Origin: Bacillota bacterium
Lineage (GTDB): Bacteria; Bacillota; Clostridia; Peptostreptococcales; Anaerovoracaceae
Direction: 5' to 3'
DNA length: 64,000 nt
NCBI GenBank assembly: GCA_017459895.1
Contig: JAFUCA010000025.1
Coordinates: forward strand, 19,404 to 83,403
Shown here: piece by piece, positions 7,477 through 16,985 of the stretch
Numbering within the stretch: position 1 is the stretch's first letter
Layout of the letters: each line of letters starts with the position of its first letter
Translations under genes and position numbers: made by a program
Notes under the pieces: model-generated
Told to the model about the DNA's origin: nothing
Databases searched by the model: none
The model's input: only the letters and a program-made list of their open reading frames with translations

Positions 7477-9711
7477 TCATGTCTGTATACCCGGCGCAGA
7501 AGAATCTGTTACAAGCTGCTGTCTCATCAGCCGGAAAAAATGTCCTTCCCGGCGGATCAGCTCATCCGGCGTTCCTTCTTCTGTAATTTTCCCATTTTCC
7601 AGCACTATAATTCTATCACATTTCGACAGGGTTCGGTAGTGATGAGATACGATGACCCCCATGGACACCTCCCTGCGGATATTCTCATACAGCATCTCCT
7701 GTGTTTTCTGATCCAGTTCGCTTTCGGCCTCGTCCAGAAACAGGATCTGCGGCTGGGAGATCAGCGCCCGGGCCAGAAGGATCTTTTGCTTCTGACCGGC
7801 CGATACCGTCTCCGCCCGCTCGCTGATCAGTGTCTCATACCCCATCGGCATCTGGGCGATATCGTCCGTCAGCAGAGCAAGCTCCGCTGCCCTGGTGAGG
7901 GAATAGTCGCCGGTTCCCGGCCGTCCCGCCAGAATGTTCTCTCTTATGCTCCCGCCCAAAAGCTGGTCATCCTGAAGCACGATCCCGGCGTGGGTCCGGA
8001 TCCGCTGGGGATTGTCTTCCGTGATGGGACATCCGTCGAAGTACAGAGTCCCCTGATCCGCCGGCGCCATTGCGGACAATATGCGCAGGAGGGTGGACTT
8101 GCCGCAGCCGGAAGGCCCGGCGATTCCCAGGTATTCTCCTTCTGACACCGAACAGGAGATCTCCTCCAGCACCGTGCGTCCCTCGTAGGAAAAAGACCCG
8201 TGATTCAAAATCAGCGGCCCCCGCCGGGTCCCGGATCCATCTCCGCTGCGATCCTCCGGCTCATCGGAGCTTCCTGGCAGGTGTTCTTTTTTCTCTGCTG
8301 CCAGTCCCCGCAGCGGATCCGCTTCTGCGCGAAGCTTCACCAGTCCCAGGGATCCCCGCAGTCCTTCAAAACAAACCAGAAGTCCGGTGATGACTGCTGC
8401 CGGAAGATGCGGCAGACTCCCCTGCAGTATACCGAAGGGCAGGGCCGCTGCCGCAAACACGGCAGCACCGGCAAAACACCGCATCAGCAGTTTCCCGGCC
8501 ACTTCTCTCTGCCAGGCAGCCCGCTCCGCCCGCTTCTGCTCGGCAACTTCGGTGTAGTACTGACGGATCACATATTCGCTCGCCCCGGACAGGCGCACCT
8601 TGGCAATATTCGCGAGATACTGATAGAGACTGCGCTCTGCTCCGCGCCGGATCTGCCCTGCCCTGCGCCGCAGCGGCCGGGCCGCTCTCCTGCCGCAGTA
8701 GATCAGAACTCCGCCGATGATCGTCAGCACCGCAGCAGCAGCTGCTGCTGCAGAACTCCGGGTCAGCATGAACCCCCAGAAAACAGCTGCCAGCACAACA
8801 CCGGATCCGGACTCATAAAGATTCATGATGGCCTGTTCTACGCGATCATATTCATACAGCAGCGAGACCGCCCGTGCCCGCCGGTCACGAAGGGCTGCGG
8901 CATCGATCCCCCGCAGAAATACTTCCTCCAGCTTCTCCTGCTGAGCAAGTCCCGCGATCCGGTTCGCCTCCCTGAGCAGCTGCGCCCTCGCCAGGCTTCG
9001 GAAGGCCATAAACGCCGCCAGAAATACGCAGACTGCAAGAGCTGCTCTCCACTGCCCGAGGGAAAAGAAGTCCGCGCCGGCTGCCATGAGCAGCCCGCAG
9101 GCGCCGGCCGCCGCAGTCAGAAGGGATACGAGGGCCAGCCTTTTGGGCTCCATGACCGGCAGCAGCCGGCGGGCCGCCCGGATCCAGTGCAGGATGAGAG
9201 CCTGCTCTTTCCGGGTCTCCGATTTCTCCCGGGAAGGCGTCTTCGAAGGGGCACGTCCGCCTTCGGTCACACCCCGGATCGTCTCCAGGGCCTCCCGCCG
9301 GTCATTTTCTCTCGCCTGCGCGCTCTTATAGATGAACAGATCCTCCTCGATCAGGACCTTCGAAACATAGTGTTCAGTCAGTATTCTGGCGAAATCCGTC
9401 TCTCCCTCCGGGGAAATGGACGCCCGCTGGAGGAACTTTTTTTTCAGCGGGGTGGTAACACCATCCCGGATCTCCTGCAGCTCGCATTCCTCGGTCGCTT
9501 CCAGCTGCAGTCTCCAGGTAACGTAGTTCCCGTCGGTATACAGCAGTCCCGGCACGGTGACGCCGGCTTCGGCTTTCATCAGGTTCAGAGGTCTCTGAAA
9601 GATCCCCTCCTTTTCGGGAACGAGAAATACCAGCGCTCTGCCGCTGCAAATCCGGTATGCGTTCCTGCCGGTGTGAGTCTGAAAGGTTTTTCCTGTGCTC
9701 AGATAGATCAT
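7477..9711 (-). CDS. NHLM-type ABC exporter, ATP-binding/permease protein without peptidase
   Basis: About 744 residues. A non-peptidase N-terminal domain of about 160 residues is followed by an ABC-transporter membrane region (about 190-470) and an ATPase: Walker A GPSGCGKST, a degenerate signature VSAGQ in place of LSGGQ, and Walker B ILFLDEA. The pairing with a C39-containing exporter and the unusual N-terminal domain match the second ABC protein of NHLM/NHLP peptide export systems (TIGR03797-like, from memory). Start at 9711 is chosen because its ATG overlaps the TGA of the upstream exporter gene (ATGA). The altered signature may make this the less active half of a heterodimer. Confidence 0.85.
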   Translation of the reverse strand: MIYLSTGKTFQTHTGRNAYRICSGRALVFLVPEKEGIFQRPLNLMKAEAGVTVPGLLYTDGNYVTWRLQLEATEECELQEIRDGVTTPLKKKFLQRASISPEGETDFARILTEHYVSKVLIEEDLFIYKSAQARENDRREALETIRGVTEGGRAPSKTPSREKSETRKEQALILHWIRAARRLLPVMEPKRLALVSLLTAAAGACGLLMAAGADFFSLGQWRAALAVCVFLAAFMAFRSLARAQLLREANRIAGLAQQEKLEEVFLRGIDAAALRDRRARAVSLLYEYDRVEQAIMNLYESGSGVVLAAVFWGFMLTRSSAAAAAAAVLTIIGGVLIYCGRRAARPLRRRAGQIRRGAERSLYQYLANIAKVRLSGASEYVIRQYYTEVAEQKRAERAAWQREVAGKLLMRCFAGAAVFAAAALPFGILQGSLPHLPAAVITGLLVCFEGLRGSLGLVKLRAEADPLRGLAAEKKEHLPGSSDEPEDRSGDGSGTRRGPLILNHGSFSYEGRTVLEEISCSVSEGEYLGIAGPSGCGKSTLLRILSAMAPADQGTLYFDGCPITEDNPQRIRTHAGIVLQDDQLLGGSIRENILAGRPGTGDYSLTRAAELALLTDDIAQMPMGYETLISERAETVSAGQKQKILLARALISQPQILFLDEAESELDQKTQEMLYENIRREVSMGVIVSHHYRTLSKCDRIIVLENGKITEEGTPDELIRREGHFFRLMRQQLVTDSSAPGIQT
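7485..7512 (-). promoter_or_regulatory. Putative ECF promoter, GTAACA-N16-GTATAC
   Basis: Minus strand: GTAACA at 7512-7507, 16-bp spacer, GTATAC at 7490-7485. It lies inside the last codons of the NHLM ABC gene, about 50 bases before the 68-codon gene that starts the STAS/TIR/kinase/FHA-ABC unit. Confidence 0.6.
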
Positions 9712-11789
9712 ACTCCACCTCCGCCCGTATCGAGATCCAGATGCCGGCTGCATTCTTCGATGAGCAGCGGATCGTGAGTTATGATGATCAGAGTGCATCC
9801 CCTTCTGCGGATATTGCTCAGGATTCGTTCCGTCGTATCATCATCGATCGCGCTGAATGCCTCGTCGAGGATCAGGATCGACGGATCCGTTGCCAGAGCT
9901 CTGGCGATCTCCAGCCTTTGCCGTTCTCCTCCGGAAAGACCGCTTCCTCTTTCTCCCAGAACCGTTTCCAGTCCCTCCGGACGCTCCGCGATGCAATCCG
10001 ACAGTGCCGCATCCTCCACGGCCCTGCGGATCTCTTCCTCGGAGATGTTCGGATTCCACATGGTGATATTGCTGCGGATGGTTCCCGCGAACAGTTCCGA
10101 CTTCTGCCGGACCATCGCGATGCTGGCGAAGATCACCTGATCCGGGATCTCGCCGGCAGCCTTCCCGTCGTAATAGATTGTCCCCTCGGAGGGTTCCAGA
10201 AGGCCCCCAAAGAGCTTCCCGATCGTCGACTTGCCGCTGCCGGAGGGGCCGGTGACCGCAAGAGAAGACCCGACGGGCAGATACAGGTTCAGATCCTGCA
10301 CGATCGCCTCGCCGAACGCTCCGTAGGAAAAGCCCATCTTCAGACACCGGATGTTCCCCTGCAGCTTCCTGTAGGGATTTGCCGCCGGCGCTTCCTCGCC
10401 GCCGGGCCGAAGCATTTCCTCTCTCATCGGCATAATATCATCCACGGAGGCGAGCTCCTCGCTGATCCGGCGGCTCTGCATGCCGGTCCGCACGATCGAC
10501 TCCGCGGAAGGGATCATCATAAGGAAGAGGATCAGCCACGTATAGATGACTCCGGCTGATGCGTCCGGCCGGCCCATCGGAATGACCGCCGCCAGGCAGC
10601 AGCCGTAGATCACATACCTGCCTGCCGCTTCAGCGATCCGGATCCGCTTGATCCTGGCCGCGATCTCCGCCGCCTCCTGCTGCTGGTCTTTTGCCTCCGC
10701 CGCGAATTTGCGTCCCAGATCCAGATTCAGAATCGTCTCCAGCTTCCCGATGCCCGACAGCACCGTCCCCGCCAGCCTGGCTTCGCTGATGGACGCCCGC
10801 GTTTCATCAAAAACGATGGTGCGCTCCAGCATCTGCTGCAGGCCGAATGCCAGCAGCAGGCCGCAGAGGATCAGAAGGGAAGCCGCCGGCGTGAAATACC
10901 ATCCCGAGAAGATCAGGCAGGCAGCCACACATCCGGCATCGATTCCTCCCTGCAGCAGGGTGTGTGCCGTAAATCGGCTGATCCGATCATTGCGGCGGAC
11001 CCGCTCCACCAGATCCGACGGCGATCTCTGTTCAAAAAAAGAAATGGGCATCCGAAACAGCCGGCGCAGGAATCTCCATGAAAACTGCAGCTGGCTTCGT
11101 TCCTCCAGCCGTCGAAGCTGATATTCGCACAGGAAATATCCCATCAGACAGCACAGCAGACACCCTGCCAGAAAGCATAAGCGCAGCCCCTGCGGTGTCC
11201 CGGGGGGAAAGATCCCGGGCAGGGCCGCAGCCAGAAGCCCACCTGCCACGCAGAGCAGTCCGAAGAGAACGGACGATGCTGCCAGCGCCCCATGGGAATG
11301 AAGCAGCGGGCCGATTCTGCCGCTGCTGAAGAAAGTGTTCGGTTTTACACCGTATTCCGGATGATTCTTAAAATCCTCCCCGGGGGAAAAGGTCAGGGCG
11401 ATGTCTGAAAAGCTGCGCTCCAGCGTTTGCATATCGATGCGCCGCTTGCCGTACGCCGGATCGTTGATGTAACAGAATCCCCCCTTCATCCCTTCGTAGA
11501 CCACGAAATGATTCCGCTGCCACCACAGGATGCAGGGAACCGGCAGCTCGGAGAGGCCCTCGACATCGACCTCGTATCCGTCGCACTGCAGGCCCCGGCG
11601 CGCAGCTGCCCGGACAATGTTTCTGGCGCTGCTTCCGTCCCTGGAGACATCGGTTTCCGCCCGCAGCTGCTCCAGAGAAACGTATTGCCCGAAATACTGC
11701 AGGATCATGGACAGACATGCTGCGCCGCACTCGGTCGCTTCGATCTGCAAAACCGTTCGGGTGTCCGCCAGTCGCTTTCGTTCCGCCAT
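9708..11789 (-). CDS. C39 peptidase-ABC exporter (NHLM/bacteriocin type)
   Basis: About 693 residues from the ATG at 11789. Residues 1-125 form a C39 leader peptidase with the expected Gln15, Cys21 (ECGAACL), His92 (NHFVVYEG) and Asp108 (INDPAYG), so it should be able to cleave a double-Gly-type leader. A six-helix membrane domain follows, then an ATPase with [16 protein letters not shown] and ILILDEA. The start one base after the sigma-factor stop gives coupling; earlier in-frame ATGs overlap the sigma gene. No precursor peptide with a recognisable leader lies in the window, and no HlyD-like NHLM secretion protein is present in this locus. Confidence 0.9.
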   Translation of the reverse strand: MAERKRLADTRTVLQIEATECGAACLSMILQYFGQYVSLEQLRAETDVSRDGSSARNIVRAAARRGLQCDGYEVDVEGLSELPVPCILWWQRNHFVVYEGMKGGFCYINDPAYGKRRIDMQTLERSFSDIALTFSPGEDFKNHPEYGVKPNTFFSSGRIGPLLHSHGALAASSVLFGLLCVAGGLLAAALPGIFPPGTPQGLRLCFLAGCLLCCLMGYFLCEYQLRRLEERSQLQFSWRFLRRLFRMPISFFEQRSPSDLVERVRRNDRISRFTAHTLLQGGIDAGCVAACLIFSGWYFTPAASLLILCGLLLAFGLQQMLERTIVFDETRASISEARLAGTVLSGIGKLETILNLDLGRKFAAEAKDQQQEAAEIAARIKRIRIAEAAGRYVIYGCCLAAVIPMGRPDASAGVIYTWLILFLMMIPSAESIVRTGMQSRRISEELASVDDIMPMREEMLRPGGEEAPAANPYRKLQGNIRCLKMGFSYGAFGEAIVQDLNLYLPVGSSLAVTGPSGSGKSTIGKLFGGLLEPSEGTIYYDGKAAGEIPDQVIFASIAMVRQKSELFAGTIRSNITMWNPNISEEEIRRAVEDAALSDCIAERPEGLETVLGERGSGLSGGERQRLEIARALATDPSILILDEAFSAIDDDTTERILSNIRRRGCTLIIITHDPLLIEECSRHLDLDTGGGGV

Positions 11790-11790
11790 G

Positions 11791-12315
11791 TCACAACACC
11801 CGCAGCAGTTCATTGTCTCTGGCATCAATGTTCAGTTTCTTCAGCGTTCGTGTCAGTATTACACGCACATTGCCGGCGGTCATTCCCAGAGCGTCTGCGA
11901 TATCCTTTGTCTTCATCTCATCATAATATCTCATCAGGAGAATCTTTCGCCTCGTCTCGTCCAGCTGCTGCAGCGCCTCGTCCAGATACTGGCGGATCTC
12001 CTCCAGCCGCATGGCCTGATCCATATCGTCCTCATAGGATGGCTCGAATCCCTCCATATTATCGATGGACGCCGTGCTCTTGCGGTCCCGGTAATAATTC
12101 TTCAGGGTATTGTTGACGATGGTAAACACCCAGGTGGAAACCGCCGCCTTCCCGGGGTCGTAGCGGTCAATGTTCTTGTAGCACTTAAAAAACACATCGC
12201 TGGTCAGATCTTCCGCGATATGCGCGTCTCCGACTCTTTTCCAGATGTAAGCCTGTACCTTGTCCTTGTAATCTCTGTAGATCTCCTCAAAGAATCTGTC
12301 ATCCTGCGTTGCCAT
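11791..12315 (-). CDS. ECF-type RNA polymerase sigma factor
   Basis: A 174-residue sigma-70 family factor with only regions 2 (DLTSDVFFKCYKNIDRYDPGKAAVSTWVFTIVNNTLKNYYR) and 4 (LDETRRKILLMRYYDEMKTKDIADALGMTAGNVRVILTRTLKKL), the hallmark of ECF factors. AAAGGGAG lies eight bases before the ATG. It sits between the PP2C phosphatase and the C39 exporter, with no classical membrane anti-sigma gene next to it. Its activity could instead be set by phosphorylation or by the STAS protein, an inference. Four GTAACA-N16-GTATA-like elements in the locus are candidate target promoters. Confidence 0.93.
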   Translation of the reverse strand: MATQDDRFFEEIYRDYKDKVQAYIWKRVGDAHIAEDLTSDVFFKCYKNIDRYDPGKAAVSTWVFTIVNNTLKNYYRDRKSTASIDNMEGFEPSYEDDMDQAMRLEEIRQYLDEALQQLDETRRKILLMRYYDEMKTKDIADALGMTAGNVRVILTRTLKKLNIDARDNELLRVL

Positions 12316-12333
12316 CGTCTGCGCTCCCTTTCT

Positions 12334-13068
12334 CTATGCCGTAATCTGAACCACCATCGCCGTGATATTATCCCTGCCTCCCTGCTCCGCTGCCGCGTGC
12401 AGAAGTCTTCCGGCAACCGACGCCGGAGTCTCTCTTCCGTGCTCCCGCAGCAGCGCCTCCAGCATCCCGTCCGGGATCATGTCCGTAAGTCCGTCGCTGC
12501 ACAGCAGAAATACCGTCTCCTCCTCCAGCGGAATATCGGTGAGGATATACGGCTCCAGGAGAAAATCGTCCTCCGGAATCCCCAGATGCTGGGTAAGGGT
12601 ACCCTTCCCCAGCCCCGGGCTCTGCTCCCGGTGATCCCGGGAAAGCTGCCGCAGACCCTCGCTGCCAAAGCGATAGATCCGGCAGTCGCCCAGATTGCAG
12701 ATCGCCGCACGGTCTTCAGCGATGCTCAGCACCGCCACCGCGGCCCCCATCCGATTTACCAGACGCCGCTGCGTCTCCTCACATATGAGCCGGTTTGCCT
12801 GCGCAATGTAGTCGCGAAAATGCTGCGCCAGATCCGGCCGGTCGAAGTCCGCCAGTGTCTTTACCGCCAGCAGTGATGCGATCTCTCCGTAGCTTTCGCC
12901 GCCCATTCCGTCACATACCCCATAGGTGTGCCACAGGCGCTCCCCCTCTGCAGGCCGCTGTCCCGCCTGTTTTCCGTCCTCGATCCAGATCCCGTCCAGA
13001 AACAGATTGTCCTCGTTGGATGTCCGGATCCGTCCCGCCGTCGTCTTGCCGGCGCAGATTACACGCAT
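12334..13068 (-). CDS. PP2C-type Ser/Thr protein phosphatase
   Basis: About 244 residues with PPM/PP2C metal-binding motifs: SNEDN near the N-terminus, VCDGMGG, CSDGLTD and GGRDNITAMVV at the C-terminus. It should dephosphorylate targets of the locus kinases. Two ATGs compete (13077 and 13068); GGGAAGGA is directly against the first but nine bases from the second, so 13068 is preferred. No membrane segment is present. It lies 18 bp upstream of the ECF sigma gene and downstream of the subtilase, in the same orientation. Confidence 0.93.
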   Translation of the reverse strand: MRVICAGKTTAGRIRTSNEDNLFLDGIWIEDGKQAGQRPAEGERLWHTYGVCDGMGGESYGEIASLLAVKTLADFDRPDLAQHFRDYIAQANRLICEETQRRLVNRMGAAVAVLSIAEDRAAICNLGDCRIYRFGSEGLRQLSRDHREQSPGLGKGTLTQHLGIPEDDFLLEPYILTDIPLEEETVFLLCSDGLTDMIPDGMLEALLREHGRETPASVAGRLLHAAAEQGGRDNITAMVVQITA

Positions 13069-13095
13069 ATGGTTCATTCCTTCCCGCTGAAAATG

Positions 13096-14715
13096 CTATT
13101 TTGTTTTGATCTTTTTCTGTTTGGACCACTTCCCGTATACGTTCACCCCGTTCACATTGCGCACAGCCCGCACCTTGATATAGTAGGTGGACTTCCTGGA
13201 AAAGCCCAGAATGGTAAACTTTCTTTTCGCGAAACGCAGCTTCGTGGTTTTGCCTCCCTTGGGCCGGATCGCAACCTGATAGCTCGTCGCTTTTTTGATC
13301 TTTTTCACCTTGATCGTTACGCTCTTTTTTCTTACCTTCAGTTTCCGGATCTTCGCCTTTTTCGGCTTTTGGCTTTTTTTGACCTTCACCGCCGGGATCC
13401 GGCCTTTGTTGGCCTTCACGTAACTATATGCCTTCGCGAAATTGACCACGCCGAGGCCGTAATGCACATCGTAGCCTTTTTTTCCCTGGTCCTTCGAGGT
13501 CTTCGCGAGAATGTTCACAAACTGGTTGTGCTTCACGGAGGGATCGATGGACTTGACCATCGCGGCCGCGGCCGATATCACCGGCGCCGCCATGGATGTT
13601 CCGCTCTGCTGCTCGTAGGTCTTCGGAGAGTAAATGGAAAGTCCCGCCACGCCGACTCCCGGCGCTGCCACATCCACCGAATCATTGTACTCCGAGTAGC
13701 TCCATTTGGCCCCGTTGCTCTTCACCGCCGATACTCCGATGACACTGTCATAGGCCGCCGGATAACGGAAGCTGGGATCGCCGTTATTGCCCGCGGCTGC
13801 CACCAGGATCATCCCCTTTCGCGCCGCCTTCCGGCAGGCTTTATCAAAGGAGGCCGAATAGTATGCCGCGCTGAAGCTCATATTGACCACATCCACATTG
13901 TGTTTTTTTGTCAGCTTGTTCAGCGCAGATACAATGCTCTTCAGATCACCCATGCCGGAATTGTTCAGCACCTTGACCGGCACGATCTGCGCCTTTGGCA
14001 TCATCCCGCTGATGCCCCTGTGATTTTCCATCGTCGCCAGGATCTCTCCGATCACAAACGTACCGTGCCCGTTGTAATCCTCAATGGAACTGAAAGACCC
14101 GGCGCGCAGACCGTAGGGGATCCGGCTGAAATCCAGATCCTCGTGTCTTCTGCTCTGGGTATTGAATCCGGCCAGACCCGTATCCATGACCGCGATCACC
14201 GGCGTTTTGGCACCGCCGATCCCCGCACCCAGAACACCGGCATTCCAGACGTCTTTGATTCCGATCGTGTTGATCATCCCCGCATTATAGAAATCAAAGG
14301 GATCCGCTGTATAGTCGATACGAAACAGGTAGTTCGGTTCGATGTAATCAATGGCGGAAAGATCCGCGATCTCCTCTATGGTCTCAAGGGACTCGGCGGC
14401 ATAGATCTCTCCGCTGCAGACTTCCTCCGCGACCTCCGCATCATCGATTTCTTCAATGTTCTCTTCGATCTGATCGATCTGCTCCTCGGTTACGTCCTCC
14501 TTCAGGACGCAGACATACCCGTCGTAATCCCTCGGATCGATCTGGTTCAGTGAAACAGCGCTTCCCTGCGCATCGCTTACTGTGACCAGCTGGGCCGCCT
14601 GGCCTCCTCCGCCTTCGGTCTCTGCCGCATACCCGCACGCGGGAGCGCAGGTGAGCGCCATTATCAGGGCGAGTGCGAAAGCCGCGCTCTGTTTCACTAC
14701 TCCTGGCATTGACAT
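13096..14715 (-). CDS. Secreted subtilisin-like serine protease (S8) with Fn3-like tail
   Basis: A 539-residue preproprotein. Signal peptide at 1-30; an I9-like propeptide at about 65-130; an S8 catalytic domain with Asp178 (VIAVMDTG), His217 (NGHGTF) and Ser374 (SGTSMAAP), so all triad residues are present. The last 90 residues are very Lys-rich and form one fibronectin-III-like module (ATSYQVAIR, STYYIKVRAV). GGGGG upstream supports the ATG at 14715. A secreted protease beside C39 and NHLM exporters could mature an exported peptide or act in envelope signalling; this is inference. Confidence 0.92.
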   Translation of the reverse strand: MSMPGVVKQSAAFALALIMALTCAPACGYAAETEGGGGQAAQLVTVSDAQGSAVSLNQIDPRDYDGYVCVLKEDVTEEQIDQIEENIEEIDDAEVAEEVCSGEIYAAESLETIEEIADLSAIDYIEPNYLFRIDYTADPFDFYNAGMINTIGIKDVWNAGVLGAGIGGAKTPVIAVMDTGLAGFNTQSRRHEDLDFSRIPYGLRAGSFSSIEDYNGHGTFVIGEILATMENHRGISGMMPKAQIVPVKVLNNSGMGDLKSIVSALNKLTKKHNVDVVNMSFSAAYYSASFDKACRKAARKGMILVAAAGNNGDPSFRYPAAYDSVIGVSAVKSNGAKWSYSEYNDSVDVAAPGVGVAGLSIYSPKTYEQQSGTSMAAPVISAAAAMVKSIDPSVKHNQFVNILAKTSKDQGKKGYDVHYGLGVVNFAKAYSYVKANKGRIPAVKVKKSQKPKKAKIRKLKVRKKSVTIKVKKIKKATSYQVAIRPKGGKTTKLRFAKRKFTILGFSRKSTYYIKVRAVRNVNGVNVYGKWSKQKKIKTK

Positions 14716-14728
14716 TTCCTTTCCCCCT

Positions 14729-15982
14729 TTATTCCTGCGAATGTCTCCGGACCACCTGCGGGCTGTCCGCCGCCTGACTGTACCGGTCGCTGCCGATCAG
14801 CCCGGTATCGATGTAATCCTTGTACGGATCCGGCTGTCCCGCCGAGCCCAGCGGATGTATCCCGTCCCGATCATACCGGGTCAGTTCCAGACGGTCCGGC
14901 CAGATCTCACATACGACCGCGGTCAGAGCCTCATCGGCGGCAGAGTATTCCTCCGCACGCCCCGCGTCCAGCTCCTCCGGGCCGCAGTTCATGTAGTATC
15001 CGACGTAGCCCCCGTTCAGGTAGGTGAACCGCAGTGTTTTTTCTTCGTACCGATCGGTATGGACGTCTGTTTCTGCAAAGGCTGGAATGAGCAGTGTATC
15101 CCCCGCTGCCCTGTAAACGCTGCCGCCGCCCATATAGCAGTCCCAGCCTTTGGAATGATTATGCCCGAACAGATAGACAATGTCCAGTGACTCCGCTGCC
15201 TGATTCACCACATCAAAAATCAGCGACGCATACAGATTGTCTCCGGTGGTATGCCGCGAGGAGGTTCGGGCTGTGAAATGAAGGGGGACGTGCCCGGCAA
15301 TAAAGACCGGACGGCTCTCCCCCCGGGCGATCAGCTCATCAAAGCACTCCTGCATCTCCTTCGAGGCGCGCTTCACTTTTTTCAGACACCCCGATACCTT
15401 TCCCTGCTTCCAGGGGAAATCGTTCTCCGTGTTGAGCACGTACACCAGGTAATCATCGAATTCGTGAAGCCCGGACGCTGCAATGGACCGGGTCAGCTGA
15501 TCGTGGTTGCCCTGAACAAACAGCAACTGATCCGGGCGGAGCGAAGGGAATACCTCCTGCAGGACGCCGCGGATCTCTTCGATGGACTCCTCCGGACTGA
15601 TCTGGTAATCGTGGAGAACCCGGTCGTTGGTATAATCCCCCAGAAAAACCACTTCCTCCGGGTTCTGACCGGCCTCCTTCACTTCTTCCAGAATGTCCGT
15701 CAAGGTATCCTTCGGGGAAGCCCAGCCTTCCTCCTCCTGATAATCGGAAGCGAAAAAGACCGTCGCCGGCGTATCCGGATCCTCCGGCTGCTGCGCGGGC
15801 ATCTCCCCTGCCTGCTCCTCTGCTGCCTGCTCCTGCACTGCAGCAGTCTTATCCGGCTGCGTCTGCTGCTGATCGCTCTTCCCGGCGCAGCCGCAGACGA
15901 CCAGAAGCAGCAGGATCCACAGGATCCCCGCCCCTATAAGCCTGGCACGTCTGTTATTTCTCATTTCGTTTCTGATAGCCAT
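14729..15982 (-). CDS. Lipoprotein metallophosphoesterase (calcineurin-like)
   Basis: A 417-residue protein with an N-terminal membrane segment ending VVCGCAG, so Cys32 is the probable lipidation site, then a Gln/Glu-rich linker and a calcineurin-like fold: GDYTNDR, GNHD, AGHVPLH and FGHNH. The first metal motif, usually D-x-H, reads SDYQ, so one ligand seems changed. GGAAG precedes the ATG at 15982. It overlaps the end of the upstream phosphodiesterase gene by 29 bp. Substrate unknown; an extracellular phosphoester hydrolase. Confidence 0.82.
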   Translation of the reverse strand: MAIRNEMRNNRRARLIGAGILWILLLLVVCGCAGKSDQQQTQPDKTAAVQEQAAEEQAGEMPAQQPEDPDTPATVFFASDYQEEEGWASPKDTLTDILEEVKEAGQNPEEVVFLGDYTNDRVLHDYQISPEESIEEIRGVLQEVFPSLRPDQLLFVQGNHDQLTRSIAASGLHEFDDYLVYVLNTENDFPWKQGKVSGCLKKVKRASKEMQECFDELIARGESRPVFIAGHVPLHFTARTSSRHTTGDNLYASLIFDVVNQAAESLDIVYLFGHNHSKGWDCYMGGGSVYRAAGDTLLIPAFAETDVHTDRYEEKTLRFTYLNGGYVGYYMNCGPEELDAGRAEEYSAADEALTAVVCEIWPDRLELTRYDRDGIHPLGSAGQPDPYKDYIDTGLIGSDRYSQAADSPQVVRRHSQE

Positions 15983-16889
15983 ATTCTTCTTCCAGCGTGA
16001 ACGCCAGCTTCACATCGTCGGCGAAATAGATATCCGTATCCAGATCGATGGCCCTGCGGATCTCGTCTTCATTGTACATCGGCCAGGCGCTGAATCCTTT
16101 GCCGCTGTCGTGAACGCGGCGGGCGTTTGCCTCCGTCATCAGATCCTCCCGAACCGAAATGATATCCGCATACGGCAGTTCGCACCCCTGATCAATCGCT
16201 GCCTGCGTTCTGCACAGAAAAAGCTTCGGCATATCCGGGAAGCGTTCCTCCAGTATCCGCAGCACTTCCTGCTCGAAGCACTCTGCTGTGACCCGCTGCT
16301 GATTGCCGTATTGCTCCACCAGCGCAATAAACGCATCGATGGTCCTCTGATCCGCGCTCTTCAGCTCTACGACATACTGAACCGAATCCCGGTATCGGTC
16401 AAAGACATCGCTGAGGCGCAGTACTTTCTCTCCGGCATAGGTCCGCAGCTGATCGATCTGGGCATCGGTCATGTCCGAAAATGCCCGGTCCACCCCGCAC
16501 ATCCGGTAAGGACTGAGGTCATGGGAAACATAGAGCGTTCCCTCCGCGGAAATGACGATGTCCTGTTCGATCATGACCGCTCCGTCCCGGATCGCTTCAT
16601 CATAGGCGGTGAAGGAATGCTCCAGCGATTCTCCCGATGAACCGCGATGGGGGCAGATGTGCTCTGCCGCCTGAGCCTTGATCAGCGCTTTCTCTGCCTT
16701 TCCCTGTGCCCGGCGCGCCGAATCGGATGCGGCTGCCGCCGCCTCCGCAATGTCTGCTGCCGCGCGAATGCTGTCCTCCTCCTGCCGCAGACCCTGATAC
16801 CGGTCTGTGATCATCCAGGCAAGGATGGAAGCATTCACCAGAAGAATCAATATTATGCATATGACCCATGGGTAACGTTTTCGTTTCAT
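15954..16889 (-). CDS. Membrane-anchored glycerophosphodiester phosphodiesterase-like protein
   Basis: A 311-residue protein: one N-terminal membrane helix (about 8-27), an Ala-rich coiled linker, and a GDPD domain. The active-site motifs are intact: HRG at 81-83, E-x-D at 108-110 and His123 in VSHD. It should hydrolyse glycerophosphodiesters or teichoic-acid-like polymers outside the cell. It is the first gene after a terminator and an extended -10 promoter at 16908-16900, so it probably opens the transcription unit that runs to the exporters. A paralogue with a damaged active site lies at 18015-19097. Confidence 0.87.
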   Translation of the reverse strand: MKRKRYPWVICIILILLVNASILAWMITDRYQGLRQEEDSIRAAADIAEAAAAASDSARRAQGKAEKALIKAQAAEHICPHRGSSGESLEHSFTAYDEAIRDGAVMIEQDIVISAEGTLYVSHDLSPYRMCGVDRAFSDMTDAQIDQLRTYAGEKVLRLSDVFDRYRDSVQYVVELKSADQRTIDAFIALVEQYGNQQRVTAECFEQEVLRILEERFPDMPKLFLCRTQAAIDQGCELPYADIISVREDLMTEANARRVHDSGKGFSAWPMYNEDEIRRAIDLDTDIYFADDVKLAFTLEEEYGYQKRNEK

Positions 16890-16899
16890 TATGTCTTGA

Positions 16900-16908
16900 A
16901 TTATACCA
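16900..16908 (-). promoter_or_regulatory. Extended -10 promoter (TGGTATAAT)
   Basis: On the minus strand TGGTATAAT matches the TGnTATAAT extended -10 box, eleven bases upstream of the ATG of the phosphodiesterase gene and just after the terminator of the preceding unit. No good -35 hexamer is seen, which is usual for extended -10 promoters. The short distance to the start codon leaves very little leader. Confidence 0.5.
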
Positions 16909-16947
16909 CAAAAAAGCTGTGCAGAACCACTTATATGGCCTGCACAG
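16909..16947 (-). terminator. Intrinsic terminator after the Asp-rich zinc-ribbon gene
   Basis: On the minus strand CTGTGCAG and CTGCACAG form an 8-bp stem around a 15-base loop and are followed by C and a run of T. It lies about 40 bases after the stop at 16986 and separates that gene from the phosphodiesterase unit. Confidence 0.8.
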
Positions 16948-16985
16948 TCTGTTCTTCATCCGCTTCATCCGGCAGGATCGATCTC